Part shown: one piece after another, positions 26,126-33,628 of the stretch | Layout: each line of letters starts with the position of its first letter | Numbering within the stretch: position 1 is the stretch's first letter | IMG/VR virus record: IMGVR_UViG_3300046003_005642 | Coordinates: 1 to 37,710 of that record | DNA: 37,710 bases | Strand: one strand, 5' to 3' | Origin: a virus | The notes under the pieces: model-generated | Database searches by the model: none | Seen by the model: the letters and a program-made list of their open reading frames with translations, nothing else | Told to the model about the DNA's origin: nothing | Translations under genes and position numbers: made by a program

Positions 26126-26863
26126 TTACCAACGATTACCTTTATCTAATTTAGAATAATCTCTTGAATCCCATTCATTAGGAATATCCTTAAGTTTATT
26201 GTTCTCCAATAAATCTATTAATTGTGCTTTAATAAAATCAGCATCCTTTGCTAATGAATGTTCAATCACAGTGGATATTTTACCATCCCAACTATTTTCC
26301 TTAATAAATTTGTTTGTAAATTCAAATTCATGTTGTCCTTTTTCCTCATTATATGAAGTAGATGAATAATTTAGTTCATCTATTTGGGAGATTAAAAACA
26401 TATAAGACATAAATGAAGGACTTCCAACATCACAAAAATCATCACCATCATTAAATGCTCTATATTGAATTCTTTGGATAGCTCTAAATAATTCCCCAAT
26501 TAATGTTTCACAAGGTCCTGAAGATGGTATATTTTTATCTTCAAATAATTTAATTTTGTCTTTAAATTCATCGTCATAAAATTTAGGGTCGGGACGTCTA
26601 AAAATACTATGATTTGGAGAATGTTGTTCTCTTATCAAACGATATTCTCTAATATCAAATGTTATTTGAATATATTCACTAATATCAACCATACCAGCTT
26701 CATGATTTCTTCCTAAAGGAATACCTGTTTTTTTAGAAATTTTAGACATTATTCCATCATCCTCAAAATCGATATAAAAATGGGTTTTATTTTTAATTTC
26801 CTTTAAGTCATTTATAATACCAACAACAATTTTAGCTTTTTGGTAATTTGATAATTGTCTCAT
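26126..26863 (-). CDS. Unknown 245-aa protein
   Basis: Begins MRQLSNYQKAKIVVGIINDL, then a FYIDFEDDGIMSKISKKTGIPLGRN region and EYRLIREQHSPNHSIFRRPDP. Residues about 115-170 contain GPCETLIGELFRAIQRIQYRAF and a cysteine (DDFCDVG), ending in a helix-rich, Asp/Lys-rich tail. Looks like a single folded enzyme-sized domain. No motif allows a call; own promoter at 26892. Confidence 0.7.
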   Translation of the reverse strand: MRQLSNYQKAKIVVGIINDLKEIKNKTHFYIDFEDDGIMSKISKKTGIPLGRNHEAGMVDISEYIQITFDIREYRLIREQHSPNHSIFRRPDPKFYDDEFKDKIKLFEDKNIPSSGPCETLIGELFRAIQRIQYRAFNDGDDFCDVGSPSFMSYMFLISQIDELNYSSTSYNEEKGQHEFEFTNKFIKENSWDGKISTVIEHSLAKDADFIKAQLIDLLENNKLKDIPNEWDSRDYSKLDKGNRW

Positions 26864-26891
26864 AACTATTTTTTATTTAAATTTCTATGTT

Positions 26892-26904
26892 GTAAACATA
26901 CGAA
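26892..26904 (-). promoter_or_regulatory. Bacteroidota-type promoter (245-aa gene)
   Basis: Minus strand TTCGTATGTTTAC plus AACATAGAAATTT. Confidence 0.8.
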
Positions 26905-27123
26905 TTAACTTTTATAACTCCAATTCCCATAATTCATCTCCAATTTAATATCATAAGGTAAACCATTCCAAGTAGGACCAGGATCTATTCCTAATTTAAT
27001 ACAATTTACAAATATATCATAAATTCGACTAAATTTGATTTCATTATCAATACCAACATATTCAGTATCATTACAACCCATTACTTTATCCCCATCTTTA
27101 GGGTTGATATTCGATAATTTCAT
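26905..27123 (-). CDS. Unknown 72-aa protein
   Basis: Begins MKLSNINPKDGDKVMGCNDTE; central helix RIYDIFVNCIKLGIDPGPTW. No family recognised; stands alone with its own promoter. Confidence 0.65.
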   Translation of the reverse strand: MKLSNINPKDGDKVMGCNDTEYVGIDNEIKFSRIYDIFVNCIKLGIDPGPTWNGLPYDIKLEMNYGNWSYKS

Positions 27124-27142
27124 AATTAATTATTTTATTGAT

Positions 27143-27155
27143 GTAAACATACGAA
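27143..27155 (-). promoter_or_regulatory. Bacteroidota-type promoter (72-aa gene)
   Basis: Minus strand TTCGTATGTTTAC, 20 bases before the gene. Confidence 0.8.
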
Positions 27156-27167
27156 TTAATTATTAAC

Positions 27168-27189
27168 CCAAAAAGTCCCTTGCGGGACT
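27168..27189 (-). terminator. Terminator after the 33-aa frame
   Basis: AGTCCC GCAA GGGACT then TTTTTGGGTT on the minus strand. Confidence 0.8.
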
Positions 27190-27241
27190 AAATGTTAGAA
27201 TAATAATACTTACTTGTATTATCTTTATGCTGAGATAGGTA

Positions 27242-27343
27242 TTACTGTCCTTCTTGCTCATTTTTCACTGAGAAAGATAATGTATTAACAATTTTGTTGT
27301 TTTCCTTCTTCACATTTTTCAAATGGATAGTTAATCTCTTCAT
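27242..27343 (-). CDS. 33-aa basic peptide
   Basis: An ATG at 27343, two bases after the stop of the 112-aa gene, opens MKRLTIHLKNVKKENNK, ending EQEGQ. Coupled position suggests a real gene; it lies in an otherwise 220-bp gap before a terminator. Confidence 0.55.
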   Translation of the reverse strand: MKRLTIHLKNVKKENNKIVNTLSFSVKNEQEGQ

Positions 27344-27345
27344 CG

Positions 27346-27684
27346 TTACAGGGTTTTTAATTGTTTGTCTAAAAATTCTAAAATAATTTGTTTATCGTAA
27401 TGTTTTTGGGCTTCATCATTAATAATTTTACAAATGTCAATCCCCATTTCATTTAGGTGTGATTTTAATTTGGAAAAACCTTTATACTCTTCAATTTCCA
27501 TACCCATATATTGGATATTTTCATAATTAGAAAGATCAATATCAATATTATATTCTCCATCTTTTTCAACCTCTTCAGGTTTGTTTTTACTTGCGAATAC
27601 TTGTAATACTACATCACATTTAATTGTTGGTAAATCAACAGGAACATGAAAAACGGCACTGATAGAAATGTGTTCTAATTTCAT
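27346..27684 (-). CDS. Unknown 112-aa protein
   Basis: Begins MKLEHISISAVFHVPVDLPT; first half beta-rich (IKCDVVLQVFASKN), an acidic turn, then a C-terminal helix (LNEMGIDICKIINDEAQKHY). No family recognised. Own promoter at 27706. Confidence 0.7.
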   Translation of the reverse strand: MKLEHISISAVFHVPVDLPTIKCDVVLQVFASKNKPEEVEKDGEYNIDIDLSNYENIQYMGMEIEEYKGFSKLKSHLNEMGIDICKIINDEAQKHYDKQIILEFLDKQLKTL

Positions 27685-27705
27685 AACTTTATATTTTTAT
27701 TTGTT

Positions 27706-27718
27706 GTAAACATACGAA
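27706..27718 (-). promoter_or_regulatory. Bacteroidota-type promoter (112-aa gene)
   Basis: Minus strand TTCGTATGTTTAC, with AAGGAATTGGATTT about 20 bp upstream. Confidence 0.85.
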
Positions 27719-27754
27719 AATTATTACATAAATCCAATTCCTTACTGATAATTT

Positions 27755-28051
27755 TTATAAAGAATTTTCTACTTTAGAAATTTTTATTTTTAATTTTTCA
27801 ACTTCATCTTCTAATAATTTTTCAATTATTTTTTTAGCAAAAGAGCCTCTTATTTCAAATCTTTCCGTATGACCGTTTACTTTAGCATATTCTTTCTCTG
27901 CAAAAACACATATATTATCATAACGATTAAAATTATTTGAATATAAAGTACTTAATTCCTTTTTCCTCTTATCTAATTCATATTGTAATATCTTTAATTT
28001 CTCTACAATTTCAATTGTTCTTTGAGTTTTACTTTTAAATATACTAAACAT
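27755..28051 (-). CDS. 98-aa coiled-coil protein
   Basis: Begins MFSIFKSKTQRTIEIVEKLK, helical throughout with heptad-like Leu/Ile spacing (VEKLKILQYELDKRKKELS), a short loop YDNICVFAEKEYAKVNG and a C-terminal helix (LLEDEVEKLKIKISK). Probably dimeric; function unknown. Confidence 0.7.
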   Translation of the reverse strand: MFSIFKSKTQRTIEIVEKLKILQYELDKRKKELSTLYSNNFNRYDNICVFAEKEYAKVNGHTERFEIRGSFAKKIIEKLLEDEVEKLKIKISKVENSL

Positions 28052-28086
28052 ATGGATTGGTTTTAAAAGAATATTAATTTATTACT

Positions 28087-28099
28087 GTAAACATACGAA
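28087..28099 (-). promoter_or_regulatory. Bacteroidota-type promoter (98-aa gene)
   Basis: Minus strand TTCGTATGTTTAC, with AAGGAATAGTTT upstream. Confidence 0.85.
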
Positions 28100-28115
28100 T
28101 TAAATTTAGTATAAA

Positions 28116-28316
28116 CTATTCCTTTAAAATAGATTCTACTATTTTATCTACAATTTCATCTCTAGTTTTGTAGTCATCTTCATAATATAAATCTTCATTA
28201 TTATTGAATTTATTTTCCAATAAATAACCATCAATTAAACCTTGAATTTGACATCCATCTTCATCTTTAGCATCTAATATGAAGTCGGTAATTAGTTTTT
28301 TTAATTTATTATCCAT
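28116..28316 (-). CDS. 66-aa acidic helical protein
   Basis: Begins MDNKLKKLITDFILDAKDED; acidic centre (NNEDLYYEDDYKTRDEIVDK) and helical end. Monocistronic with own promoter. No family recognised. Confidence 0.7.
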   Translation of the reverse strand: MDNKLKKLITDFILDAKDEDGCQIQGLIDGYLLENKFNNNEDLYYEDDYKTRDEIVDKIVESILKE

Positions 28317-28337
28317 AATGATTTTATTTTACTTTGG

Positions 28338-28350
28338 TAAACATACGAAT
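28338..28350 (-). promoter_or_regulatory. Bacteroidota-type promoter (66-aa gene)
   Basis: Minus strand TTCGTATGTTTAC, with AGGAATTAATT upstream. Confidence 0.8.
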
Positions 28351-28375
28351 AAAAATTAAATAATTAATTCCTATT

Positions 28376-28639
28376 TTAATATTTCTCCATTACTAGAATA
28401 TATTCACTCTTTTGACTATTAGCAGTAACAGATTTTACTACATATCCCATTTTGCTATATCTAATGATATCGCTAGTCATACTTGTTGACATACTATACC
28501 AATCAGTAAACACTTGTTTTGGAAGTGCAGGTTGAACTATTGTGTTAGTAGTTGTAATTGTCGATTCTGATATAGCCATTGACATCAAAATAAAAACAGA
28601 CATTCCAAATAGGAATGATAATGCGGTTGAAATTTTCAT
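28376..28639 (-). CDS. Membrane-anchored or secreted 87-aa protein
   Basis: N-terminal hydrophobic segment (about residues 6-24, ALSFLFGMSVFILMSMAIS) acts as a signal or anchor. The rest is exported: SDIIRYSKMGYVVKSVTA and a C-terminal strand SEYILVMEKY, a layout reminiscent of small DUF4177-like domains (weak). Its start overlaps the upstream gene by four bases. Confidence 0.7.
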   Translation of the reverse strand: MKISTALSFLFGMSVFILMSMAISESTITTTNTIVQPALPKQVFTDWYSMSTSMTSDIIRYSKMGYVVKSVTANSQKSEYILVMEKY

Positions 28640-28938
28640 AATAAATTATTTTTAAATTTACTTAAGTCTTTGTTGTAGTCAATTGTTTCGTGAGAATATA
28701 ATGGATTTTCACTAATTGGAAATTCTAAATCTAATTCACTTAAATAAGCGATTCCACTATTAGTTAAACTTCCTCCCTTAATAAAAACATATTCTCCTTT
28801 TTGGTCATTATAAATATGACTATCATCAATAAATAATATTAATTCACAGGCTAAATATTTATCACTTAGACTATTAATTTCAAAATCAGAATTTAGTTTA
28901 ACTCTAACCCCTCTAGCTATTTGATTTGATTTTACCAT
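28636..28938 (-). CDS. Unknown 100-aa beta-rich protein
   Basis: Begins MVKSNQIARGVRVKLNSDFE; contains LACELILFIDDSHIYNDQKGEY and KGGSLTNSGIAYLSELDL. Beta-rich, no family recognised. ATG overlaps the stop of the 49-aa gene (TAATG). Confidence 0.7.
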   Translation of the reverse strand: MVKSNQIARGVRVKLNSDFEINSLSDKYLACELILFIDDSHIYNDQKGEYVFIKGGSLTNSGIAYLSELDLEFPISENPLYSHETIDYNKDLSKFKNNLL

Positions 28939-29087
28939 TATTTTAATTTACTTTTAATATGTTTATAACTAAAATCACCTCTTAAATAATTAAAGGATAA
29001 TACTTTTACTAAACCATCAATAATAGTAAATATTCCATTAATAAAACTGAATAATTTCCCATTTGGATTGGTGTTTTTATGAATCAT
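28938..29087 (-). CDS. Unknown 49-aa protein
   Basis: A 50-codon ATG frame (MIHKNTNPNGKLFSFINGIF) with a moderately hydrophobic helix (FTIIDGLVKVLSF) and a basic end. Directly follows a promoter and is coupled to the next gene. Confidence 0.7.
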   Translation of the reverse strand: MIHKNTNPNGKLFSFINGIFTIIDGLVKVLSFNYLRGDFSYKHIKSKLK

Positions 29088-29101
29088 AACCTTAATTTTT
29101 G

Positions 29102-29114
29102 GTAAATATACGAA
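29102..29114 (-). promoter_or_regulatory. Bacteroidota-type promoter (28.4-29.1 kb operon)
   Basis: Minus strand TTCGTATATTTAC, with GAGGAATAGTTT upstream. Confidence 0.85.
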
Positions 29115-29124
29115 TTATATTTAG

Positions 29125-29604
29125 CTAAACTATTCCTCTTTCTCTATAATATAATAAATGACATTGTTTATATTTTTTACCACTTCCACAACTACATTTA
29201 TCATTACGTCCTAAATTACTGAAGTTTTCTCTATAAAAAGTTATTTCTTGTTGACGTTCTCTTTGTTCTGCTTCTCGTAATGCTATTTTATGTTCATTTA
29301 TTTTAATTTGACCAGCATCACATTCTTGTATATCTTGTCTTATTGAGTCAAGCTCCATTATACCTTGTAATCCAACCCCCTTAATAAATTTAGTGTAAAT
29401 TGAATTTAGACTTTCAATTTCATATCTTTGATAGCGTTTACGTTGTTCCTCAATTAATTGTGGATCAACTTCATCTATTACATAACCCGTTTCTTTTGTA
29501 TCACAAGTATCACAATGTAAATCTTCTGTATTTTTCCAACTATGGATTGTAAAATTTTGACATGTTTTACAATAGGTACGATATTTTCTTAGTGGTGTTG
29601 GCAT
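29125..29604 (-). CDS. Zinc-ribbon and SEC-C motif protein
   Basis: A 159-aa protein. N-terminal ribbon with CKTC (12-15) and CDTC (31-34); central helical region rich in Glu/Arg/Gln; C-terminal SEC-C motif GRNDKCSCGSGKKYKQCH (about 132-149) with Cys137, Cys139, Cys148 and His149, as in the zinc-binding tail of SecA and many accessory proteins. SEC-C mediates protein or ribosome contacts; the fused ribbon suggests nucleic-acid or ribosome binding. Separated by three bases from the next gene. Confidence 0.88.
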   Translation of the reverse strand: MPTPLRKYRTYCKTCQNFTIHSWKNTEDLHCDTCDTKETGYVIDEVDPQLIEEQRKRYQRYEIESLNSIYTKFIKGVGLQGIMELDSIRQDIQECDAGQIKINEHKIALREAEQRERQQEITFYRENFSNLGRNDKCSCGSGKKYKQCHLLYYRERGIV

Positions 29605-29607
29605 AAT

Positions 29608-30000
29608 TTAATTAAATAAAGATGAATTAGATGAAGTTAAATACCCATATTCAGAAGTTTCAATATTATTTCTTCTAAAGAACTCAAAACGTTGGTGAAA
29701 TCCATTATGTTTTGGAACATCAATACTTTTAAAACTTGTTGGGCTATGAATATTTTGAATCAATAAAGGTATTGTTTCGTCTTTATCATATGGAAATAAA
29801 GGTATTGAGTCATCCTTTACTATTTCTATATTTTCCCCTTCAACAATTAAGTGGATAAAATCACCTGTATGTATTCTAATAGTAAATTGATTTCCAAAAC
29901 CAGCATATCCTCTCCAAATAACTTCATAACAATAATTAGTATTACCATATAATGTTATTCTAGTACCTTTACGAATTGAACTTCTTTCTAAATGATCCAT
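29608..30000 (-). CDS. Unknown 130-aa protein
   Basis: Begins MDHLERSSIRKGTRITLYGN, with strands FTIRIHTGDFIHLIVEGENIEIV and a Phe-rich C-terminal part (RFEFFRRNNIETSEYGYL). Three bases upstream of the SEC-C gene, driven by the promoter at 30021; no family recognised. Confidence 0.7.
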   Translation of the reverse strand: MDHLERSSIRKGTRITLYGNTNYCYEVIWRGYAGFGNQFTIRIHTGDFIHLIVEGENIEIVKDDSIPLFPYDKDETIPLLIQNIHSPTSFKSIDVPKHNGFHQRFEFFRRNNIETSEYGYLTSSNSSLFN

Positions 30001-30020
30001 AGTTTTAATTATTTATTATG

Positions 30021-30033
30021 GTAAATATACGAA
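30021..30033 (-). promoter_or_regulatory. Bacteroidota-type promoter (130-aa and SEC-C genes)
   Basis: Minus strand TTCGTATATTTAC, with TGAGGAATATGATTT upstream. Confidence 0.85.
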
Positions 30034-30059
30034 AATTATCTAAAAATCATATTCCTCAA

Positions 30060-30377
30060 TTACATAATTTTAATTGGTAATTGAATTAAATAGGTATCAC
30101 CATCACAAGAACACATTAATAGTTGTTGTTTTACCTCAAATTTTGGAGTAACATCTTCCCAATCACTATCATCAAAATTTTCAACACTGTGTATTCCAAT
30201 TTCCATATTTAATGGAAGGTTTTTAAAATGTTTGAATATTTTATCAACTTCAATTCCATATGTTTCTTCAATCTCCTCTATTATGCATTCATCACTTTCA
30301 TTTTTAATTTCAAGTAATTGAGATAATAAATATGGGTCTTGTAATTCTTTCAAGAAATATATTAATGCTTCTTTCAT
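30060..30377 (-). CDS. Unknown 105-aa acidic protein
   Basis: Begins MKEALIYFLKELQDPYLLSQ; an acidic N-terminal helical region (NESDECIIEEIEETYGIE) and C-terminal strands (QLLMCSCDGDTYLIQLPIK). Coupled to the small membrane protein upstream (two bases apart). Confidence 0.7.
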   Translation of the reverse strand: MKEALIYFLKELQDPYLLSQLLEIKNESDECIIEEIEETYGIEVDKIFKHFKNLPLNMEIGIHSVENFDDSDWEDVTPKFEVKQQLLMCSCDGDTYLIQLPIKIM

Positions 30378-30379
30378 AA

Positions 30380-30571
30380 TTATTTTATTTTTTTAAATGA
30401 ACCAATAAACATTATTACTATACCAATAATAGCGATATTAAACTGTTTTATCCCTATTTCTTGTTCTAATTTATTTAAAGGACGATTCATATAAGGAATC
30501 AAATTATATATCGAAATACATACTATAACAACTCCAATAAAGAATATTATATTGAAAATAAATTTAGTCAT
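30380..30571 (-). CDS. 63-aa two-pass membrane protein
   Basis: Two hydrophobic helices (FIFNIIFFIGVVIVCISIYNL, and IAIIGIVIMFIGS) separated by a short polar loop with a basic end (FKKIK). Next to another small membrane protein. Function unknown; holin-like size but no other support. Confidence 0.7.
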   Translation of the reverse strand: MTKFIFNIIFFIGVVIVCISIYNLIPYMNRPLNKLEQEIGIKQFNIAIIGIVIMFIGSFKKIK

Positions 30572-30575
30572 AGTC

Positions 30576-30737
30576 TTAATTTTTTGATATCATATGGGCA
30601 TAATACATTCCCATTTTAATAGGTAATATAATTGGAGCTAATAAAAAATTCCACCAATTTGAACCATTTTTTATAGATGAAGCTCCTAGTTCAAACAAAT
30701 AACTAAATATAATATAAAAATAAAGTAAATTTTCCAT
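30576..30737 (-). CDS. 53-aa membrane protein
   Basis: A 54-codon ATG frame (MENLLYFYIIFSYLFELG) with two hydrophobic stretches (LLYFYIIFSYLFEL and NFLLAPIILPIKMGMYY). It sits between the 63-aa and 89-aa genes, a tight fit. Confidence 0.7.
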   Translation of the reverse strand: MENLLYFYIIFSYLFELGASSIKNGSNWWNFLLAPIILPIKMGMYYAHMISKN

Positions 30738-30748
30738 GTCTAAATATT

Positions 30749-31018
30749 TTAATTATACATTCCAGTTTTTTCAAATAAACATCCGTTGATGTATATTTTT
30801 GCCTCTTCTTGAGTCATATCATTACCTTTCATTACAAAATAAATCATTTCTTCAAATGTTTTCATTTTATAAATTTGTGTCATAATTTTACTTACACTAA
30901 CACAAAATGTTGGATATGATACTTTATCACCTTTTTGTGATTCTTTTAATGCTATTACTTCTTGTTCAAGAATAATAGGTTTTAACATATCAAGTGGAAT
31001 ATTTAACATATGATTCAT
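30749..31018 (-). CDS. Unknown 89-aa protein
   Basis: Begins MNHMLNIPLDMLKPIILEQE (the ATG at codon 4 is possible). Helical with CVSVSKIMTQIYKMKTFEEM and a cysteine in YINGCLFEK. Own promoter at 31045. Confidence 0.7.
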   Translation of the reverse strand: MNHMLNIPLDMLKPIILEQEVIALKESQKGDKVSYPTFCVSVSKIMTQIYKMKTFEEMIYFVMKGNDMTQEEAKIYINGCLFEKTGMYN

Positions 31019-31044
31019 AACTTTAATTATTTAATTATTATGTT

Positions 31045-31057
31045 GTAAACATACGAA
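31045..31057 (-). promoter_or_regulatory. Bacteroidota-type promoter (89-aa gene)
   Basis: Minus strand TTCGTATGTTTAC plus AACATAA. Confidence 0.8.
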
Positions 31058-31071
31058 TTAATTTTCGACCT

Positions 31072-31095
31072 AAAAAAGCCCTATTAAAGGGCTTT
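31072..31095 (-). terminator. Terminator after the 97-aa gene
   Basis: AAGCCC TTTAATA GGGCTT then TTTTAGG on the minus strand, directly after the stop. Confidence 0.85.
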
Positions 31096-31099
31096 ATTA

Positions 31100-31393
31100 T
31101 TACATATCCAATGCTTTATGGATTTTATCAAATTGATTTTGATATAAAGTGATATATTCTTTTAATGTTAAAGTAACATCTGTTGGAAACATACCTTCTT
31201 TAATAATTCTACGAATAGCATTTGGTAAATTTGAACAATATGCTATTGGTTTTAAACTACCTTCTTTCATTACATTGAAAGATTCATTAGCTTCAATTTC
31301 AATGTAATATTTTCCTAATACAGGATCTTTAATAGTTGTTACTTGTTTTGTAACACCTTTTTGACGTCCACGTTTTTTTACTTCTTCGCTCAT
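31100..31393 (-). CDS. Unknown 97-aa protein with AT-hook-like head
   Basis: Begins MSEEVKKRGRQKGVTKQV; the KRGRQKG core resembles an AT-hook. Then DPVLGKYYIEIEANESF, PNAIRRIIKEGMFPTDV and a C-terminal helix. The Arg-Gly-Arg motif is similar to that in the SAP protein. DNA binding is likely by motif, unproven. Confidence 0.7.
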   Translation of the reverse strand: MSEEVKKRGRQKGVTKQVTTIKDPVLGKYYIEIEANESFNVMKEGSLKPIAYCSNLPNAIRRIIKEGMFPTDVTLTLKEYITLYQNQFDKIHKALDM

Positions 31394-31413
31394 AACTTTA
31401 TATTTTATTTATG

Positions 31414-31426
31414 GTAAATATACGAA
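31414..31426 (-). promoter_or_regulatory. Bacteroidota-type promoter (97-aa gene)
   Basis: Minus strand TTCGTATATTTAC, with TTAGGGAATAGATT upstream. Confidence 0.85.
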
Positions 31427-31449
31427 TTATTATTTAAATAATCTATTCC

Positions 31450-31680
31450 CTAATAGATTTCATAATTATTGTTTGGATTTAAATAATTTTCTAAATCTTG
31501 TTTAAATATTTCAACATATCCTCCTCTAAACTCTGTTGGATCTTTTCTTCCCCTTCCACCATTAGAATAATATCCTCCAATAGTATAATTATAATTTTTT
31601 CCAAAAGATAATTCTGTTTGTTGAAGTATAGGTTTAACTTCTTTGGTAACTTTTATATACCAATATTTAGGTAATTCCAT
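31450..31680 (-). CDS. Unknown 76-aa protein with C-terminal YEIY
   Basis: The start ATG at 31680 (MELPKYWYIKVTKE) is favoured over an ATG four codons earlier because PKYWYIKV is the usual opening of this small-protein type in Bacteroidota phages. Gly-rich centre (GGYYSNGGRGRKDP) and end NNNYEIY, with the Ile as ATC. The only YEIY protein outside the 13.9-18.8 kb cluster. Confidence 0.7.
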   Translation of the reverse strand: MELPKYWYIKVTKEVKPILQQTELSFGKNYNYTIGGYYSNGGRGRKDPTEFRGGYVEIFKQDLENYLNPNNNYEIY

Positions 31681-31681
31681 A

Positions 31682-32263
31682 TTAAAATTCATCAGGGTGT
31701 CTATAACTTAATCTAAGTGTATCTTTTATTGTATTAAATGTACTAGCCGTTACATGATTAAATGTTGATTCTCCAACTCTTCTAAATGCAACCATTTGGT
31801 TACCATTTTCTTCATCTATATAATGAACAATCCCACCTTCATAAGCATATGGTGGGTATTTATCACCTTTTTTCCATCTAGGACCTGAATAACATTTGTG
31901 AAAACTCCAATGTTCATCATCTTCATCCCAAACTCTATCTTCAAAATGATTTGGTTGAAGATATTTATGTTTATTTAAATACGGTAATATAAAACCAAAC
32001 ACTTCTCTAATTGAAATTTGAATTGATGCACGAGATGATAACCAATTAGAAGCCCCTAATTTTTGAGATTCAGGTTTATTAACACCAGGTAGTAATTCAA
32101 AACTACATCCCCCAGATACTTCAACGTAATCATGAGTTACTTTGATACGTTCTTCTGTTGGATTTCCATTCCACTCTTGAGTAGGAGGTACAGTTAGGAC
32201 GAATAAATCATTCCCATTATCATCTTTTCCTAAATATTTAGATATTTTTAAACTTTGTGACAT
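31682..32263 (-). CDS. Unknown 193-aa protein
   Basis: Begins MSQSLKISKYLGKDDNGNDL. Trp/Tyr-rich with TVPPTQEWNGNPTEERIKVT and SGGCSFELLPGVNKPES; residues about 105-150 are acidic-aromatic (HFEDRVWDEDDEHWSFHKC) followed by KKGDKYPPYAYEGGIV. Seems a single large folded domain, maybe nucleic-acid or sugar binding, but no motif is diagnostic. Confidence 0.7.
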   Translation of the reverse strand: MSQSLKISKYLGKDDNGNDLFVLTVPPTQEWNGNPTEERIKVTHDYVEVSGGCSFELLPGVNKPESQKLGASNWLSSRASIQISIREVFGFILPYLNKHKYLQPNHFEDRVWDEDDEHWSFHKCYSGPRWKKGDKYPPYAYEGGIVHYIDEENGNQMVAFRRVGESTFNHVTASTFNTIKDTLRLSYRHPDEF

Positions 32264-32265
32264 AA

Positions 32266-32439
32266 TTATTTAAGTGTTTTATACCATTTTACAATCCAAA
32301 TTATAGGATAAATAATAATTGCTAATGGTGTTAATGTTAACCAAAATCCCCTTTTGGTTTTTGGTCCTTCTCCTAATATATAATAAAAAATGAAAAATAC
32401 ATAATATAATATTATTATTTTAATAAAATCTTGTGACAT
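32266..32439 (-). CDS. 57-aa two-pass membrane protein
   Basis: A 58-codon ATG frame (MSQDFIKIIILYYVFFIFYY) with two membrane helices (IIILYYVFFIFYYIL and LTLTPLAIIIYPIIWIV) around a basic loop (GPKTKRGF). Driven from 32459; the next gene begins two bases after its stop. Confidence 0.75.
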   Translation of the reverse strand: MSQDFIKIIILYYVFFIFYYILGEGPKTKRGFWLTLTPLAIIIYPIIWIVKWYKTLK

Positions 32440-32458
32440 AATTATTAATTTATTTATG

Positions 32459-32471
32459 GTAAATATACGAA
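32459..32471 (-). promoter_or_regulatory. Bacteroidota-type promoter (57-aa and following genes)
   Basis: Minus strand TTCGTATATTTAC, with AAGGAATAGTTA upstream. Confidence 0.85.
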
Positions 32472-32486
32472 TAAAATTTTTAATAA

Positions 32487-33242
32487 CTATTCCTTAGCTA
32501 AATATTTTATCCATTCTTCTTTAGTTTCCGGTTGGATTTTACTATCAAATTTAGAATGAATATTCCAATTATTTGTATAATAGTTTATTTTTACCCAACT
32601 TCCATTTGGAAACTTCATAATAAGATAATTTTCATACCATCCTGTACCTCTATTAATACTAGAAGATCTATATTCGGTTTTTTCTTCAAATGTAGTCCCT
32701 TCAGGTACATCTTGTTTGAATTGTTTAATTAATTCTTCTTTATAAGAATTTAATTTATTTTTACGTTCTTCCTCAAGTCTGTCTTGGTTAATTTTATCTA
32801 AAATTTTAGTAGCAACTGATGATGCTTTGTAATGTTGATAACGTGTTGAAATTTGGGACGGAACCCCTGCTTTGTTATTAATATCTACTTCATTGATGGT
32901 ACCCCATTTAGTATTAATCCAATATTTAGTTATCGATTCAGATTTATGGTCTTCCTCTTTAATATAACTTTTAATATATCCTGCGTCTACATTTAAAGAT
33001 GAGGTATCTAGTGAAACATATTCTTTACAACCTTTAGAAATTAATTCATCGTAGAATAATTTCATTCTACTGTTTGATTTTTCAATATCTTTTAATTTTT
33101 TAGATATTTCTTCATCTTGTTGTTTAAGACGTTTTTCATATTCAAGTTGTTCTTTAATAGCATCTTGTTGTGCTTTATTTGCTTCTTCTTCTCGTTTAAG
33201 ACGAATTAACTCTTGTTCTGCTGGTGTTAATGTTAGTGTCAT
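32487..33242 (-). CDS. Coiled-coil protein, 251 aa
   Basis: The ATG at 33242 (MTLTLTPAEQEL) is chosen over the ATG at 33263 because it follows AAGGAT and because the upstream seven codons lie in the 3' end of a tRNA-like RNA. Residues about 8-65 form a Lys/Glu-rich coiled coil (QLEYEKRLKQQDEEISKK). The second half is a mixed domain with a charged helix (EEERKNKLNSYKEEL) and a C-terminal Trp/Tyr-rich strand region (MKFPNGSWVKINYYTNNWN). Function unknown; structural or filament-like by shape. Confidence 0.75.
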   Translation of the reverse strand: MTLTLTPAEQELIRLKREEEANKAQQDAIKEQLEYEKRLKQQDEEISKKLKDIEKSNSRMKLFYDELISKGCKEYVSLDTSSLNVDAGYIKSYIKEEDHKSESITKYWINTKWGTINEVDINNKAGVPSQISTRYQHYKASSVATKILDKINQDRLEEERKNKLNSYKEELIKQFKQDVPEGTTFEEKTEYRSSSINRGTGWYENYLIMKFPNGSWVKINYYTNNWNIHSKFDSKIQPETKEEWIKYLAKE

Positions 33243-33257
33243 ATCCTTGATTTTTAG

Positions 33258-33319
33258 TGCCATATTAGAGATTCGAACTCAAAGACCTTATTATTTCAGT
33301 CTCAACCTGTGTATATGGC
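33258..33319 (-). ncRNA. tRNA-like RNA lacking a D-arm (62 nt)
   Basis: Perfect 7-bp acceptor GCCATAT/ATATGGC plus discriminator A and a T-arm TTGAG TTCGAAT CTCTA (four of five pairs). Between them is one arm (AGAC..GTCT with a 10-nt loop) without a standard anticodon loop. No D-arm fits. Located just before the coiled-coil gene, between genes, so it could be a processed leader or an independent small RNA. Confidence 0.5.
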
Positions 33320-33337
33320 TTAATTATATAAATTATT

Positions 33338-33628
33338 TTAATCTTCTATATCATCCTCAAATATATATTCAATTAAATAACCATTATTTAATAATAAAGT
33401 CTGTAATATTAATATTGGTGATTTATCTCCATAATAACGTTTTCTTTCTAACTCATCTGTTTTCCATTCCTTTGGTTCTATTCCAAAATAATTTTCCTCA
33501 TCTTTACTCCCACTAAATATTCTCTTAAATCTAGATTTTGGATGAGAACGTTGTAAAATACCTGTGGCAGGTGAATTAAAATTAACTGATGTTTTAGTAA
33601 TAGATGTATTTGAAGTGTTATTGAACAT
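33338..33628 (-). CDS. Unknown 96-aa protein
   Basis: Begins MFNNTSNTSITKTSVNFNSP, a polar Ser/Thr/Asn head, then basic RSHPKSRFKRIFSGSKDEE and an acidic tail (EYIFEDDIED). Own promoter at 33655. No family recognised. Confidence 0.7.
   Translation of the reverse strand: MFNNTSNTSITKTSVNFNSPATGILQRSHPKSRFKRIFSGSKDEENYFGIEPKEWKTDELERKRYYGDKSPILILQTLLLNNGYLIEYIFEDDIED

Noticed and set aside
30380-30737. Holin-antiholin pair
   Set aside because: Two small membrane proteins are adjacent, but no endolysin or charge pattern supports it.
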